From the NCBI RefSeq assembly GCF_014897705.1, contig NZ_JABUXV010000023.1, positions 1 through 64,000 on the forward strand: DNA of 64,000 nucleotides, written 5' to 3'. Every line of letters begins with the position of its first letter. Within the stretch, counting starts at the first letter, position 1. The notes beneath the pieces are model-generated. The model did not search any database, was not told where the DNA came from, and saw only the letters and a program-made list of their open reading frames with translations. This DNA is from Brachybacterium sp. FME24. Lineage in GTDB: Bacteria; Actinomycetota; Actinomycetes; Actinomycetales; Dermabacteraceae. Shown piece after piece: positions 35,419 through 43,326 of the stretch. The position numbers were made by a program, and so were the translations under genes.

Positions 35419-35432
35419 CTGAAAGTCTTCAG
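35419..35432. promoter_or_regulatory. Candidate LacI-family operator
   Basis: The palindrome CTGAA-AGTC-TTCAG lies between the divergent double-HAD/ECF operon and the LacI gene, 45 bp before the regulator start. It is the clearest dyad in the 198-bp region, although the central CG of classic LacI sites is absent. Confidence 0.45.
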
Positions 35433-35476
35433 ATTCCCAGGTCACGACGCAGGAAAGCGGTGATAGACCTCGTGGG

Positions 35477-36478
35477 GTGACCGACTCCCAGCCCCGTCCC
35501 ACTCTGGCGCACGTCGCCCGTCTCGCCGGGGTCTCGCCGGCCTCCGCGTCGATGGCGCTGAACGACCGCAGCGGCGTCGGCCACGAGACCCGTCTTCGCA
35601 TCCTGGCGGCCGCGCGGGAGCTCGGATACCGGCGGCGCGGGCGGGGAACGGGACTGATCGGGGTGCTGCCGACGGACCTCGGCAACCCGTACCACACCGA
35701 CGTCATCGCCGGGATCGAGGGGTACGCCGAACAGATCGGCCTCGGGGTGGTGATCGCCCACGGTCGTCGCCACGAGGACCGGTTGGAGAAGCAGCTGCAG
35801 GGCCTGCTGGATTTCGGGGTCGACGGGATCATCGCGGTGACCACCTGGCTCCGACCCGCAGCACTCGAGCGAGCCGCGCAGATCGTGCCGGTCGTCGTCA
35901 TCGGTCGGATGCAGGACGCCGTGGCAGGGACCGACACCGTGCGCAATGACGACGCCGCCGGAGCCGCGCTCGCAGTGCGACACCTCGTGGAGGTGGGGCA
36001 CCGGAACCTGGCGCACATCACCATGTCGACCCGGCCCGGACCGGCGATGCGCCGCGCGGGCTTTCTGACCGAAGCCCACCGGCTCGGACTGCGCGAGCAC
36101 GTCGAGGTGATCGGCCCGGACTCCGCCGACCAGGGCATCGAGCTGCTGCTGCGCGCGGTGCGGCGCGGCGACCCGACGGCGGTCACGGCAGTGTTCGCAG
36201 CGAACGACATCGCAGCGGTGAAGGTGCTGCATCGCGCGGCTGATCTGCACGTACCCGTGCCCGAGCAGCTCAGCGTGGTCGGCTACGACTCCTCGGCCGT
36301 GGCACTCACCGTGCGGCCGCACCTGAGCAGTGTGAATCAGCCGCGGGAGGAGATGGGCAGGATCGCGGCGCAGATGCTGCGCGAACGGTGGGAGGGCCGG
36401 GCGCGGGACACGATCAGTGTCGTGGAGCCGGTGCTGCGGGTGCGCGGGTCCACCGGTCTCGGTCCCGCACGGCGGTGA
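35477..36478 (+). CDS. LacI-family transcriptional regulator
   Basis: A 333-residue regulator. The N-terminal helix-turn-helix is LAHVARLAGVSPASASMALN with hinge ILAAARELGY, followed by a periplasmic-binding-fold effector domain (residues about 60-325) with FAANDIAAVKVL and VVGYDSSAVAL. The start is GTG. TAGACC 7 nt upstream and no SD suggest a leaderless message. Divergent from the HAD-ECF operon, which it probably controls in response to the transported ligand. Confidence 0.88.
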   Translation: MTDSQPRPTLAHVARLAGVSPASASMALNDRSGVGHETRLRILAAARELGYRRRGRGTGLIGVLPTDLGNPYHTDVIAGIEGYAEQIGLGVVIAHGRRHEDRLEKQLQGLLDFGVDGIIAVTTWLRPAALERAAQIVPVVVIGRMQDAVAGTDTVRNDDAAGAALAVRHLVEVGHRNLAHITMSTRPGPAMRRAGFLTEAHRLGLREHVEVIGPDSADQGIELLLRAVRRGDPTAVTAVFAANDIAAVKVLHRAADLHVPVPEQLSVVGYDSSAVALTVRPHLSSVNQPREEMGRIAAQMLRERWEGRARDTISVVEPVLRVRGSTGLGPARR

Positions 36479-36532
36479 GTGGCGGGCCTGCCGGCGCCGG
36501 TGGCCCGAGTATCGGTGCGCTACGCTTCCGCC

Positions 36533-36604
36533 ATGCACCTGCGACTCGACTATCCGCACGGCTCTGATGCGAGCCGTGTCATCGTGCGCGTGCCGCTGCC
36601 GTGA
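36533..36604 (+). CDS. Putative leader peptide upstream of tyrS
   Basis: A 23-codon ORF beginning MHLRLDYPHGSD. A TACGCT -10 box lies 6 nt before the ATG, so it could be translated from a leaderless RNA. Its single Tyr codon (36551-36553) is followed 3 nt later by an 8-bp perfect hairpin (557-564 with 571-578 in 36xxx numbering). A terminator-like hairpin follows the stop, and then tyrS. The arrangement resembles ribosome-mediated attenuation, but one Tyr codon is few for such a leader. Confidence 0.5.
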   Translation: MHLRLDYPHGSDASRVIVRVPLP

Positions 36605-36645
36605 GGCAGCCGCAGTGATGTAGCACCGCTCTCCTCAGAGCCCCG

Positions 36646-36679
36646 GGCGAGGACCACACGGTCCTCGCCTTTCGCGTTT
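36646..36679 (+). terminator. Attenuator-like terminator before tyrS
   Basis: A perfect 10-bp stem (GGCGAGGACC at 36646-36655 with its complement at 36660-36669) closes an ACAC loop. It is followed by TTTCGCGTTT. It lies between the leader ORF and the tyrS start, 49 nt before the ATG, so readthrough could set tyrS expression. Confidence 0.65.
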
Positions 36680-36728
36680 CCATGGCGCGGGGTCCGACGG
36701 AGCTCCTCGCCCTCTCGAGAGGACTCCC

Positions 36729-37988
36729 ATGACCACCCCTGAAGCTCCCGAGGCGATCATCGCCGAGCTCGACCGCACCACCGACCAGATCATCGGCCGC
36801 GAGGACCTGCTGGACCGCCTGCGCGAGGGCCGCCCGCTGCGCATCAAGTTCGGCGTGGACCTCACCGCACCGGACCTGCACCTCGGGCACGCCGTGAACC
36901 TGTGGATGATGCGGGCCCTGCAGGATCGCGGCCACGTGGTGATCTTCCTGCTCGGCGACACCACCAGCCGCATCGGTGACCCCACGGGGCGCAGCGCCGC
37001 TCGGCCCGTCCTGACCGAGGAGCAGATCCGGGACAACGCCGCCTCGTTCCTGAACCAGGTCACCCGGGTGCTGCGCAGCGAACCGGAGGTGCTGCAGATC
37101 CGTCGCAACTCCGAGTGGTTCGACGAGATGGGCATGCCGGGGCTGCTGCAGGAGCTGAGCCTGGTCACCCACGCGCACCTGATCTCGCGCGACATGTTCC
37201 GCTCCCGCATCGCCGCCGGCGCCGAGATCGCGATGCACGAGCTGATCTACCCGGTGCTGCAGGGTTTCGATTCCGTCGCCCTCGAAGCCGACCTCACCAT
37301 CGTGGGCACGGACCAGCTGTTCAACGAGGCCATGGGCCGTGAATTGCAGGTCAAGCACGGCCAGCTCCCGCAGACCGTCATCACCAGCACCGTCACGCCG
37401 GGTCTCGACGGGGGCCCCAAGCAGTCCAAGTCGCTGAACAACTACGTGGGCCTGTGCGCACCGGCGGGCGAGAAGTTCGGGCGGTTGATGACTCTGCACG
37501 ATCCGCTCGTGGAGACCTGGGCTCGCGTGTACTCCGACCTGCCGCTCGAACAGACCGAGGAGCTGGGCCGGCGCGCGCTGTCCGGCGGCGCCGCCGCGCG
37601 GGACGCCAAGCTGGACCTGGCCGAGGCGGTGGTGCGTCGGCACGACGGCGCGCAGGCCGCCCGTCGCAGCCGCGAAGAGTTCACCCGGGTGTTCTCTGCC
37701 CGCGAGCAGCCCCGCGATATGGCCCAGCTGGCGCTCGACGCCGGGCAGCTCACGGCGCTGGACCTGGTCACCGCTGCGCGGCCGGAGCTGTCCCGGAGCG
37801 AGGCACGGCGCCTGCTGAGCGGCGGCGGCGTCGACATCGACGGGCAGAGGCTCCCCGATCCGGAGCAGGTGCTCGATCCCGCCGAGGGCCAGGCCCTGCG
37901 CGCCGGCCGCCGGAGGTGGTTCCGGATCCAGCGATCGCGGGCACGACGGCCGGGCCCGTGCGACGACGACGCCTCCTTGCCTCGGTAG
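36729..37988 (+). CDS. tyrS: Tyrosyl-tRNA synthetase
   Basis: A 419-residue class I synthetase that charges tRNA-Tyr. The HIGH motif is HLGH (51-54), preceded by FGVDLTAPDL; the KMSKS loop is KQSKS (231-235). A C-terminal S4 RNA-binding domain has LSRSEARRLLSGGGVDIDG. The sequence is closer to the TyrZ/type II style than to the form I expect as the housekeeping enzyme of many actinobacteria. It may therefore be a second, regulated TyrRS. It is preceded by a leader ORF and terminator. Confidence 0.88.
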   Translation: MTTPEAPEAIIAELDRTTDQIIGREDLLDRLREGRPLRIKFGVDLTAPDLHLGHAVNLWMMRALQDRGHVVIFLLGDTTSRIGDPTGRSAARPVLTEEQIRDNAASFLNQVTRVLRSEPEVLQIRRNSEWFDEMGMPGLLQELSLVTHAHLISRDMFRSRIAAGAEIAMHELIYPVLQGFDSVALEADLTIVGTDQLFNEAMGRELQVKHGQLPQTVITSTVTPGLDGGPKQSKSLNNYVGLCAPAGEKFGRLMTLHDPLVETWARVYSDLPLEQTEELGRRALSGGAAARDAKLDLAEAVVRRHDGAQAARRSREEFTRVFSAREQPRDMAQLALDAGQLTALDLVTAARPELSRSEARRLLSGGGVDIDGQRLPDPEQVLDPAEGQALRAGRRRWFRIQRSRARRPGPCDDDASLPR

Positions 37989-38021
37989 TCTCGAACCCGC
38001 CACCGCGCAGAAAGGTCGTCG

Positions 38022-38942
38022 ATGCTCTCTCCCGCGCCTGACACCGAACTCCTGATCGTCCCCACCGCTCACCTGACGGCGGAGCTGCCTGATTCCGTCG
38101 TCGCTCCCGCGCGCAACAGGTTGGCGAGGTGGCGTCCAGATCTCGTCGCGATCGAGGCGCTCCCGGGTCACCTCGTCGTCGAGTACGAGCTGCGAGGAGG
38201 GACGTTCGGAGGCTTCGAGGTCGGCGGTGCGCTCGATGCATGGCGTGGCGCCGCCCTCCTCGGCGCCACCCCGGGCGAGGTCTGGTCCGCACGTCGCGCC
38301 GCCATGGCGCACGGGACCCCGCTGGATGAACGCGTCCTCGCCTGGCTCCGAGCCCGGGAGCCGATCAATGCCCTGCTGCTTCCCTACGCAGATGCCCGTC
38401 TGGCGTCGCCGATCATGGACTTCCTCGATGAGCTCTCGAGCCGACCTCGCGAAACCGTGTCCATCGGCGCATCCATCGCCCGACGACTGGGGCATGATCA
38501 CGTCGCGCACGTGGACGACCACACCGGCGTCGAGAACATCGATCCTCTGCCCGAGGGTTTCGAGGCCGAACTCACCGCGTTCCGCGAGCAGGTCTCGGGG
38601 CTGCTCGAAGCCGCCACCTCGCCGCGGCGCATTGCAGACAACCTCTGGGCTCAATGGCGTTTCCATTCATCGACCGACGTTCGGCGTGACCTGGAGCGGC
38701 TGGAGAGCGCGGAACGCCTTGCCGCGGGATCGGACACTCCCCGACTGCGACGCGTCATGCTCGCCAACTGGCGTGCGAGGAACCTGGCGATGGCCGCCCG
38801 TCTGCGCTCCGCGACCGCCGCAGTTCCCGGCGGACGTGTGTTGTTCGTCGTCGGATCAGCCCACGAGGTGCCGCTTCGTACGGCGCTCGGCAGTGACCAG
38901 CACGACCTGCGGCTGGTCGAACTCGCCGAGCTGGAGGAATGA
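38022..38942 (+). CDS. DUF5694-like protein
   Basis: A 306-residue protein with the DUF5694 landmarks: an N-terminal LIVPTAHLTAELP strand, ARWRPDLVAIEALPG, VDDHTGVENI and a C-terminal VLFVVGSAHEVPLR. The last resembles the terminal His motif of TraB/GumN-like proteins. No signal peptide. SD AAAGG precedes the ATG, 33 bp after tyrS, so it may be read with it. Function unknown. Confidence 0.7.
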   Translation: MLSPAPDTELLIVPTAHLTAELPDSVVAPARNRLARWRPDLVAIEALPGHLVVEYELRGGTFGGFEVGGALDAWRGAALLGATPGEVWSARRAAMAHGTPLDERVLAWLRAREPINALLLPYADARLASPIMDFLDELSSRPRETVSIGASIARRLGHDHVAHVDDHTGVENIDPLPEGFEAELTAFREQVSGLLEAATSPRRIADNLWAQWRFHSSTDVRRDLERLESAERLAAGSDTPRLRRVMLANWRARNLAMAARLRSATAAVPGGRVLFVVGSAHEVPLRTALGSDQHDLRLVELAELEE

Positions 38943-38973
38943 TCTCGGCCGAATGTGACCTGCGTCGGTCCGG

Positions 38974-39003
38974 TTCGCACCACCCCGGGGTGTCCGGTAC
39001 GCT
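38974..39003 (+). promoter_or_regulatory. Candidate promoter of tRNA-Ser
   Basis: TTCGCA (38974-38979) and TACGCT (38998-39003) are separated by 18 bp. The predicted transcription start falls shortly before the tRNA at 39026. Confidence 0.45.
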
Positions 39004-39025
39004 GATGCCTGCTCTTACGAGCGCT

Positions 39026-39110
39026 GGAGGATTCGCCTAGCGGCCTATGGCGCACGCCTGGAACGCGTGTTGGGTTAACGCCCTCAGGGGTTCAAATCCC
39101 CTATCCTCCG
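39026..39110 (+). tRNA. tRNA-Ser (anticodon GGA)
   Basis: An 85-nt cloverleaf. The acceptor arm GGAGGAT pairs with ATCCTCC at 39103-39109 and the discriminator is G. The anticodon stem CACGC/GCGTG holds loop CTGGAAC, reading UCC and UCU serine codons. A long variable arm (TTGGGTTAACGCCCTCA region) and T-arm with GGTTCAAATCC are typical of tRNA-Ser. The 3' CCA is not encoded. Confidence 0.96.
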
Positions 39111-39122
39111 CCGAAGAAATTG

Positions 39123-39162
39123 CCCCTCACCTGCAGGTTCTCCTGCACGGTGAGGGGTTTTT
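39123..39162 (+). terminator. Intrinsic terminator after tRNA-Ser
   Basis: A two-part stem pairs CCCCTCACC with its complement (39123-39131 and 39149-39157), plus an inner TGCAGG/CCTGCA helix. A TTTTT tract ends it 13 nt after the tRNA. This is the clearest T-tract terminator in the window. Confidence 0.93.
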
Positions 39163-39215
39163 CGTGGTCCGGTCCGGACGCCGTAGCCTCCTACGGGGCC
39201 CGGCAGCGGCCCGCC

Positions 39216-40265
39216 TCAGAACAGCGCAGGTTGCGGCATGAGGTCCAGTGCCGCTGGGGCCGAGCGTCGCGCCGCGACATCTGCCGCGCGGCGACGCTGC
39301 TCAGGCTGATCCTCGTCCTCCTCGGAACCCAGACCGTGCCGCCTCAGCAGTGGGCGGATCCGCTGGGCGAGGTTCTTGCGATACGCCGCCGGGGCGTAGG
39401 ACGCATTCCCGTAGAAGCGGCGATATCCGGTGACCAGCTCGGGATGCTCCCGCTCGATCCACTCGAGGAACCATTCCTTGGCGCCCGGGCGCAGGTGCAG
39501 GGCCCCGAAGACGATGTGCGCGGCCCCTGCCTCGGCGATCCGGGCGAGCGCCTCGTCGAGCTGGGCGTCGGAGTCGGTCAGCCACGGCATGATCGGCATG
39601 AGGAACACGGTGACGCGGAAACCGGCGTCGGCCGCGGCCCGCACGGTCGCCAGGCGCGCGGCGGTGGTCGGGGTCCCTGGCTCGACGGACTTCTGCAGCT
39701 CGTCGTCGAAGACGGCGATGGACAGGGAGAGATCCACGGGCACTCGTTCTGCCGCCTGCTGCAGCTGCGGCAGGTCGCGGCGCAGCAGCGTGCCCTTGGT
39801 GAGGATCGAGATCGGCGTCCCGCTGTCGGCGAGCGCGGAGAGGATCCCCGGCATGAGTCCGTAGCGACCTTCGGCGCGCTGGTAGGGGTCGGTATTGGTG
39901 CCGAGGGCGACCATCTCGCGGCCCCAACTGCGCTTGGAGAGCTCCGCCCGCAGCACCTCGGCGACGTTGATCTTGACGATGACCTGCTGGTCGAAGTCCG
40001 CACCGGCATCCAGGTCGAGGTAGCGATGCGTACTGCGCGCGAAGCAGTACACGCAGGCGTGGGAGCAGCCGCGATAGGGGTTGACCGTCCAGTCGAACGG
40101 CATCGAACTCGCCGCCGGCACCCGGTTGAGCGCCGACTTCGCCGTCACCTCGTGGAACGTGACGCCCTGGAACTCCGGGGTGCGCACGCTGCGCACGAGG
40201 CCCGACATGCCGAGGAGGGCCTGCGTGCGCTCCTCGGCGCCGACTTCCTGTCCACTCCATCGCAT
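39216..40265 (-). CDS. Radical SAM protein, Rv2578c family
   Basis: A 349-residue radical SAM protein. The 4Fe-4S motif is CSHACVYC (CX3CX2C) inside NPYRGCSHACVYCFAR, the signature of the Rv2578c/SplB-like group. It goes on with GTNTDPYQ and ISILTKGT. Relatives resemble spore photoproduct lyase; no reaction is established for this group. The ATG at 40265 is 6 nt after a TCGACT -10 and has no SD. A perfect SOS box covers the promoter, so DNA damage should induce it. A longer frame to 40415 was rejected. Confidence 0.87.
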   Translation of the reverse strand: MRWSGQEVGAEERTQALLGMSGLVRSVRTPEFQGVTFHEVTAKSALNRVPAASSMPFDWTVNPYRGCSHACVYCFARSTHRYLDLDAGADFDQQVIVKINVAEVLRAELSKRSWGREMVALGTNTDPYQRAEGRYGLMPGILSALADSGTPISILTKGTLLRRDLPQLQQAAERVPVDLSLSIAVFDDELQKSVEPGTPTTAARLATVRAAADAGFRVTVFLMPIMPWLTDSDAQLDEALARIAEAGAAHIVFGALHLRPGAKEWFLEWIEREHPELVTGYRRFYGNASYAPAAYRKNLAQRIRPLLRRHGLGSEEDEDQPEQRRRAADVAARRSAPAALDLMPQPALF

Positions 40266-40273
40266 GCCCACAG

Positions 40274-40300
40274 TCGAACGCACGTTCGAGTAAATGTCAA
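40274..40300 (-). promoter_or_regulatory. SOS (LexA) box inside a leaderless promoter
   Basis: The perfect palindrome TCGAAC-N4-GTTCGA (40274-40289) matches the mycobacterial LexA box. On the minus strand, TTGACA (40300-40295) lies 17 bp before TCGACT (40277-40272), and the ATG at 40265 is 6 nt beyond. LexA bound here would block RNA polymerase directly. Confidence 0.85.
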
Positions 40301-40535
40301 GGGCTGGGCCGTCGTTCGGGCGCGGGTGGGCGCCCGACCGCCGGCCCGCCAACTCGTGATCGCATCGGAACCTCGCAGGCATCGGCCGACGAACAGGCAC
40401 GTCAGCGGCTCGCATCGCCGCTCCGCCAGGCGTTCGGCGCGGCGGTGGTCGGCGCAGGACGCCTCTCAGCCCTGCCCGCTGCGGCCTGCGCGGATATCCT
40501 GCGGTGGCAATGGCCTGTGGACAGAGGGGGAGCGC

Positions 40536-41831
40536 ATGTCGAGCTCAGGGATGGGTGGCCCGGGGGCGGGCGGCCCGCACAACGGGTATCCCGGTCAGGG
40601 GCAGTCGCCGCAGGATGGCCGCTCCGGCCCGCCATCGCACGGCGGCCGGCAGGAACCTCCTCATCACGGCGGGCCGGGCCCCGGCGCCCCGCCGCAGGGG
40701 CAGTTCAACAGCCCTCCCCCGCAGCACTCCCCATATCCTCACCAGCAGCAGCCCCCGCCCACGGGCCCAGGGGGCCCGAGCGGTCCCGTCGGCCCCGGCG
40801 GTCCAGGGAGCCCGGGCGGTCAGCAGCCGTCACCGAAGCGCCCCTGGGGCCTGATCGCCGTCGCGCTGGGCTGCATCGGTGCGCTGGTGCTGGTCATCGG
40901 CGGAGGGCTCACCGTCTTCCTCCTCACCCGCGGAGGTGACGAACCCACTGCCGTCGCGACCACGGAGCCGACCAGCCAGGAGCCCAGCGAATCCGACAGC
41001 GCGCCGGATTCCGAGACACCGCCCGAGGAGAGCGCACCGGCCACCGAAGAAGGCGCCGGCTTCGAGGTCATCCCGCAGGTCGACATCCCACCGGGCGACG
41101 CCGACGACCTCTGGGCGATCATGGCCGACAACCCCCTCACCCAGGGATCCCTGCCCGACGTCGCCACCTGCGACCTTCCGGAGATCCAGGCCGGGCACGA
41201 CAGCGACGAACTCCAAGCACAGCTCGACGCGACGAGCACGTGCCTGAACCAGGTCTGGGCCGGCGCGAGCGCCGACCGCGGCCTCCCCTGGAACTCGCCG
41301 TCGATCGCGGTGTACACCTGGCCGGATGCCCCCGCGAGCGCCACGTGCGACTCCTCGAAATTCGAGGAGGGTGACCCCCGGATGTGCAATCTCGATGGTG
41401 TTCTCTACTGGCCCGAAGGCTCGGGGATCGGCGCGACCGCCGAGGACGCCGCCGAGATCCCCGGCGCCTACATGTGGGACCTGTCGGGTGAGTACATCTA
41501 CGCAGTCATCTGGAACAGCTCTCTGGGCTCCTATTACGCTGCCCTGACCGGCCAGCTCGAGGACGACCCGGACCGTCAGGACGACGCCTCGCGGCTCTAC
41601 GGCTTGCAGCGCATGTGCCTCACGGCCGCCGCGACCGAGCAGATGCCCAGCGATGCCCAGGTCGGCCCGGAGCTCAGCGAAGCCCTGGTCGATCCCGCGA
41701 ACTGGACTGCCGCGGAAGACGATCTGTTCTCGTCGGAGACCCGCACCCTGTGGATCCAGAAGGGCTTCGAGTCCGGTGGCGACCTCAGCGTGTGCAACAC
41801 CTGGAACGCTCCGGCCGACGAGCTGGAGTGA
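40536..41831 (+). CDS. Membrane-anchored protein with degenerate metallopeptidase-like domain
   Basis: A 431-residue protein. A Gly/Pro/Gln-rich cytoplasmic N-terminus (1-105) precedes one membrane helix (about 110-130), an acidic Ser/Thr/Pro linker (about 135-180) and an extracellular domain with several Cys. The domain order DNPLTQGSLPDVATCDLPEI, TCLNQVWAGA and LYGLQRMCLTAA resembles actinobacterial YpfJ-like zinc peptidases. Where HExxH is expected, the sequence is WDLSGEYIYAVIWNSS, so it should not bind zinc there. The ATG follows GGGGGAGCGC. Function unknown; perhaps a binding or structural role at the cell surface. Confidence 0.65.
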   Translation: MSSSGMGGPGAGGPHNGYPGQGQSPQDGRSGPPSHGGRQEPPHHGGPGPGAPPQGQFNSPPPQHSPYPHQQQPPPTGPGGPSGPVGPGGPGSPGGQQPSPKRPWGLIAVALGCIGALVLVIGGGLTVFLLTRGGDEPTAVATTEPTSQEPSESDSAPDSETPPEESAPATEEGAGFEVIPQVDIPPGDADDLWAIMADNPLTQGSLPDVATCDLPEIQAGHDSDELQAQLDATSTCLNQVWAGASADRGLPWNSPSIAVYTWPDAPASATCDSSKFEEGDPRMCNLDGVLYWPEGSGIGATAEDAAEIPGAYMWDLSGEYIYAVIWNSSLGSYYAALTGQLEDDPDRQDDASRLYGLQRMCLTAAATEQMPSDAQVGPELSEALVDPANWTAAEDDLFSSETRTLWIQKGFESGGDLSVCNTWNAPADELE

Positions 41832-41862
41832 CGCCATCCGGCACCACGAGCGCACGATGCAC

Positions 41863-41903
41863 GGGCCGGGGCCGGGGCCGGGGCCGGGGCCGGGGCCTAG
41901 CCT
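41863..41903 (+). promoter_or_regulatory. Hexamer repeat overlapping the ohr-like promoter
   Basis: Five to six copies of GGGCCG (41863-41897) run directly into TAGCCT (41898-41903), which is 6 nt before the ATG at 41910. The expected -35 position falls in the repeat. Changes in repeat number would alter promoter sequence or spacing. Confidence 0.7.
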
Positions 41904-41909
41904 GGCCCT

Positions 41910-42446
41910 ATGATGACGCCCTCCCGCCCGCACTCCTCGACCACGCCCGCCGCGACGGACGGGAAGCCCGCGCTGTACACCGCCCGCGTGGACAACATCC
42001 GTGGCACCTCTGGGCAGGTGCGCATCCAGGACGGTCCGGCCGCGCTCGCTGCGGGGGCGGAGGTCGACGATCTGCCCGCAGGTGCCGCGCCGGCGCCCGA
42101 GGTCACCCTCCCCACGGGCGGCCCCATGGCACCCGCGCGCGGATACAATCCTGAGCAGTTCCTCGCCATGGCCTGGAGCACCTGCCTCGGGGAGACGCTG
42201 CGCGTGGTCCTCGCGGAGCGCGGCCTGCCGCACCGGAGCCGGGTCAGCGTCGAGGTGGAACTCCACAGCGACCCCGCCGGCGGGTACCGCTTCGCGCCTC
42301 GCGCCGAGGTCACCATCGAACAGATGGCGGCCGACGAGGCCGAGCCTCTGGTCGCTGCCGCGCACGCCCGCTGCCCCGTCTCGAAGCTGCTCACCGGGCG
42401 GGGATCAGCCGTGGTCGAGCTGATGGGGGCCGACGCTCAGAGCTGA
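41910..42446 (+). CDS. Ohr/OsmC-family peroxidase
   Basis: A 178-residue OsmC-fold protein with the two reactive cysteines of organic hydroperoxide reductases, in MAWSTCLGETL and HARCPVSKLL. It also has the GYNPEQFLAMAW segment. It probably reduces organic hydroperoxides using a dithiol. It is about 35 residues longer than classic Ohr, owing to the N-terminus and the 50-75 loop. There is no SD; a -10 box 6 nt upstream suggests leaderless expression. No OhrR regulator is adjacent. Confidence 0.85.
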   Translation: MMTPSRPHSSTTPAATDGKPALYTARVDNIRGTSGQVRIQDGPAALAAGAEVDDLPAGAAPAPEVTLPTGGPMAPARGYNPEQFLAMAWSTCLGETLRVVLAERGLPHRSRVSVEVELHSDPAGGYRFAPRAEVTIEQMAADEAEPLVAAAHARCPVSKLLTGRGSAVVELMGADAQS

Positions 42447-42594
42447 CGCCGACGGCGACAGGCCACAGCTCACGTGATGCACTCCATAACTCTCTGAACT
42501 GGGTGCTCGGTAGGCTGAACAGATCCTTCCCGGCCGCCGCGCCCCGGTCCCTCCGACCTCGGCACCCAAGCCTCCCCCACCCTCTCGAGAGCTG

Positions 42595-43326
42595 ATGATC
42601 GAGTTCCGTCACGTCACCAAGACGTTTCCGCAGGGCCGGTCCACGGTGACCGCCCTGGACGACATCGACCTCACCATCGCCGAGAACGAGATGTTCGGGA
42701 TCGTCGGCGAATCCGGCTCCGGCAAGTCGACGCTGCTGCGCCTGATCAACCACCTCGAGGCACCGACCTCCGGCGCCGTCCGCGTCGACGGCGAGGACCT
42801 CAGCGCCCTGCCCGCCCGGGCGCAGCGTGAACGCCGACGACGCATCGCGATGGTGTTCCAGCAGTTCAACCTGCTCGCCAACTCCACCGTCTTCGACAAT
42901 GTGGCGATGCCGCTGCGACTGCAGGGCCGTCGCGAGCGGGACACCGTGATGCAGATGCTCGAGTTCGTGAAGATGGCCGGCCACCGCGACAAGCACCCCA
43001 GCACGCTCTCCGGCGGCGAGAAGCAGCGCGTGGCGATCGCACGGGCACTGGCGAATCGGCCCCGGATCCTGCTGTGCGACGAGCCGACGTCGGCCCTGGA
43101 CTCTGGGCACACCGAGGAGATCATGGCCACCCTCGACGAGGTGCGCACCCAGTTCCACACCACGATCGTGCTGGTCAGCCACGAACTGGACGTCATCAAG
43201 TCGTCCTGCGACCGCGCGGCCGTGCTCGAGCAGGGCCGCCTCGCCGCGCTCACCGACGTGGTGGCCCCACCGACGCGGGAGCGCACCGGCTCCTACGCCG
43301 ACCGCGCGCGGGAGTACCTCGCATGA
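42595..43326 (+). CDS. metN: Methionine-type ABC importer ATPase
   Basis: A 243-residue ATPase with Walker A GESGSGKST, signature LSGGEKQRVAIARAL, Walker B ILLCDEPTSALD and switch VSHELD. It lacks the C-terminal NIL (ACT-like) domain that lets substrate inhibit E. coli MetN, so that feedback is not expected here. It overlaps metI by ATGA. The 148-bp upstream region has TAGGCT as a possible -10; no riboswitch was recognised. Confidence 0.9.
   Translation: MIEFRHVTKTFPQGRSTVTALDDIDLTIAENEMFGIVGESGSGKSTLLRLINHLEAPTSGAVRVDGEDLSALPARAQRERRRRIAMVFQQFNLLANSTVFDNVAMPLRLQGRRERDTVMQMLEFVKMAGHRDKHPSTLSGGEKQRVAIARALANRPRILLCDEPTSALDSGHTEEIMATLDEVRTQFHTTIVLVSHELDVIKSSCDRAAVLEQGRLAALTDVVAPPTRERTGSYADRAREYLA

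Noticed and set aside
36605-36728. T-box riboswitch before tyrS
   Set aside because: No T-box core or specifier-loop architecture was visible; a leader ORF plus terminator explains the region better.
39026-39162. tRNA-associated integration site of a mobile element
   Set aside because: No integrase, no repeated tRNA 3' end and no composition change next to tRNA-Ser.
39120-40535. Long N-terminal extension of the membrane-anchored protein on the + strand
   Set aside because: It is antisense to the radical SAM gene; a strong ribosome site at 40536 marks the true start.
42447-42594. SAM riboswitch upstream of metNIQ
   Set aside because: The region is short and I could not find conserved SAM-riboswitch elements.
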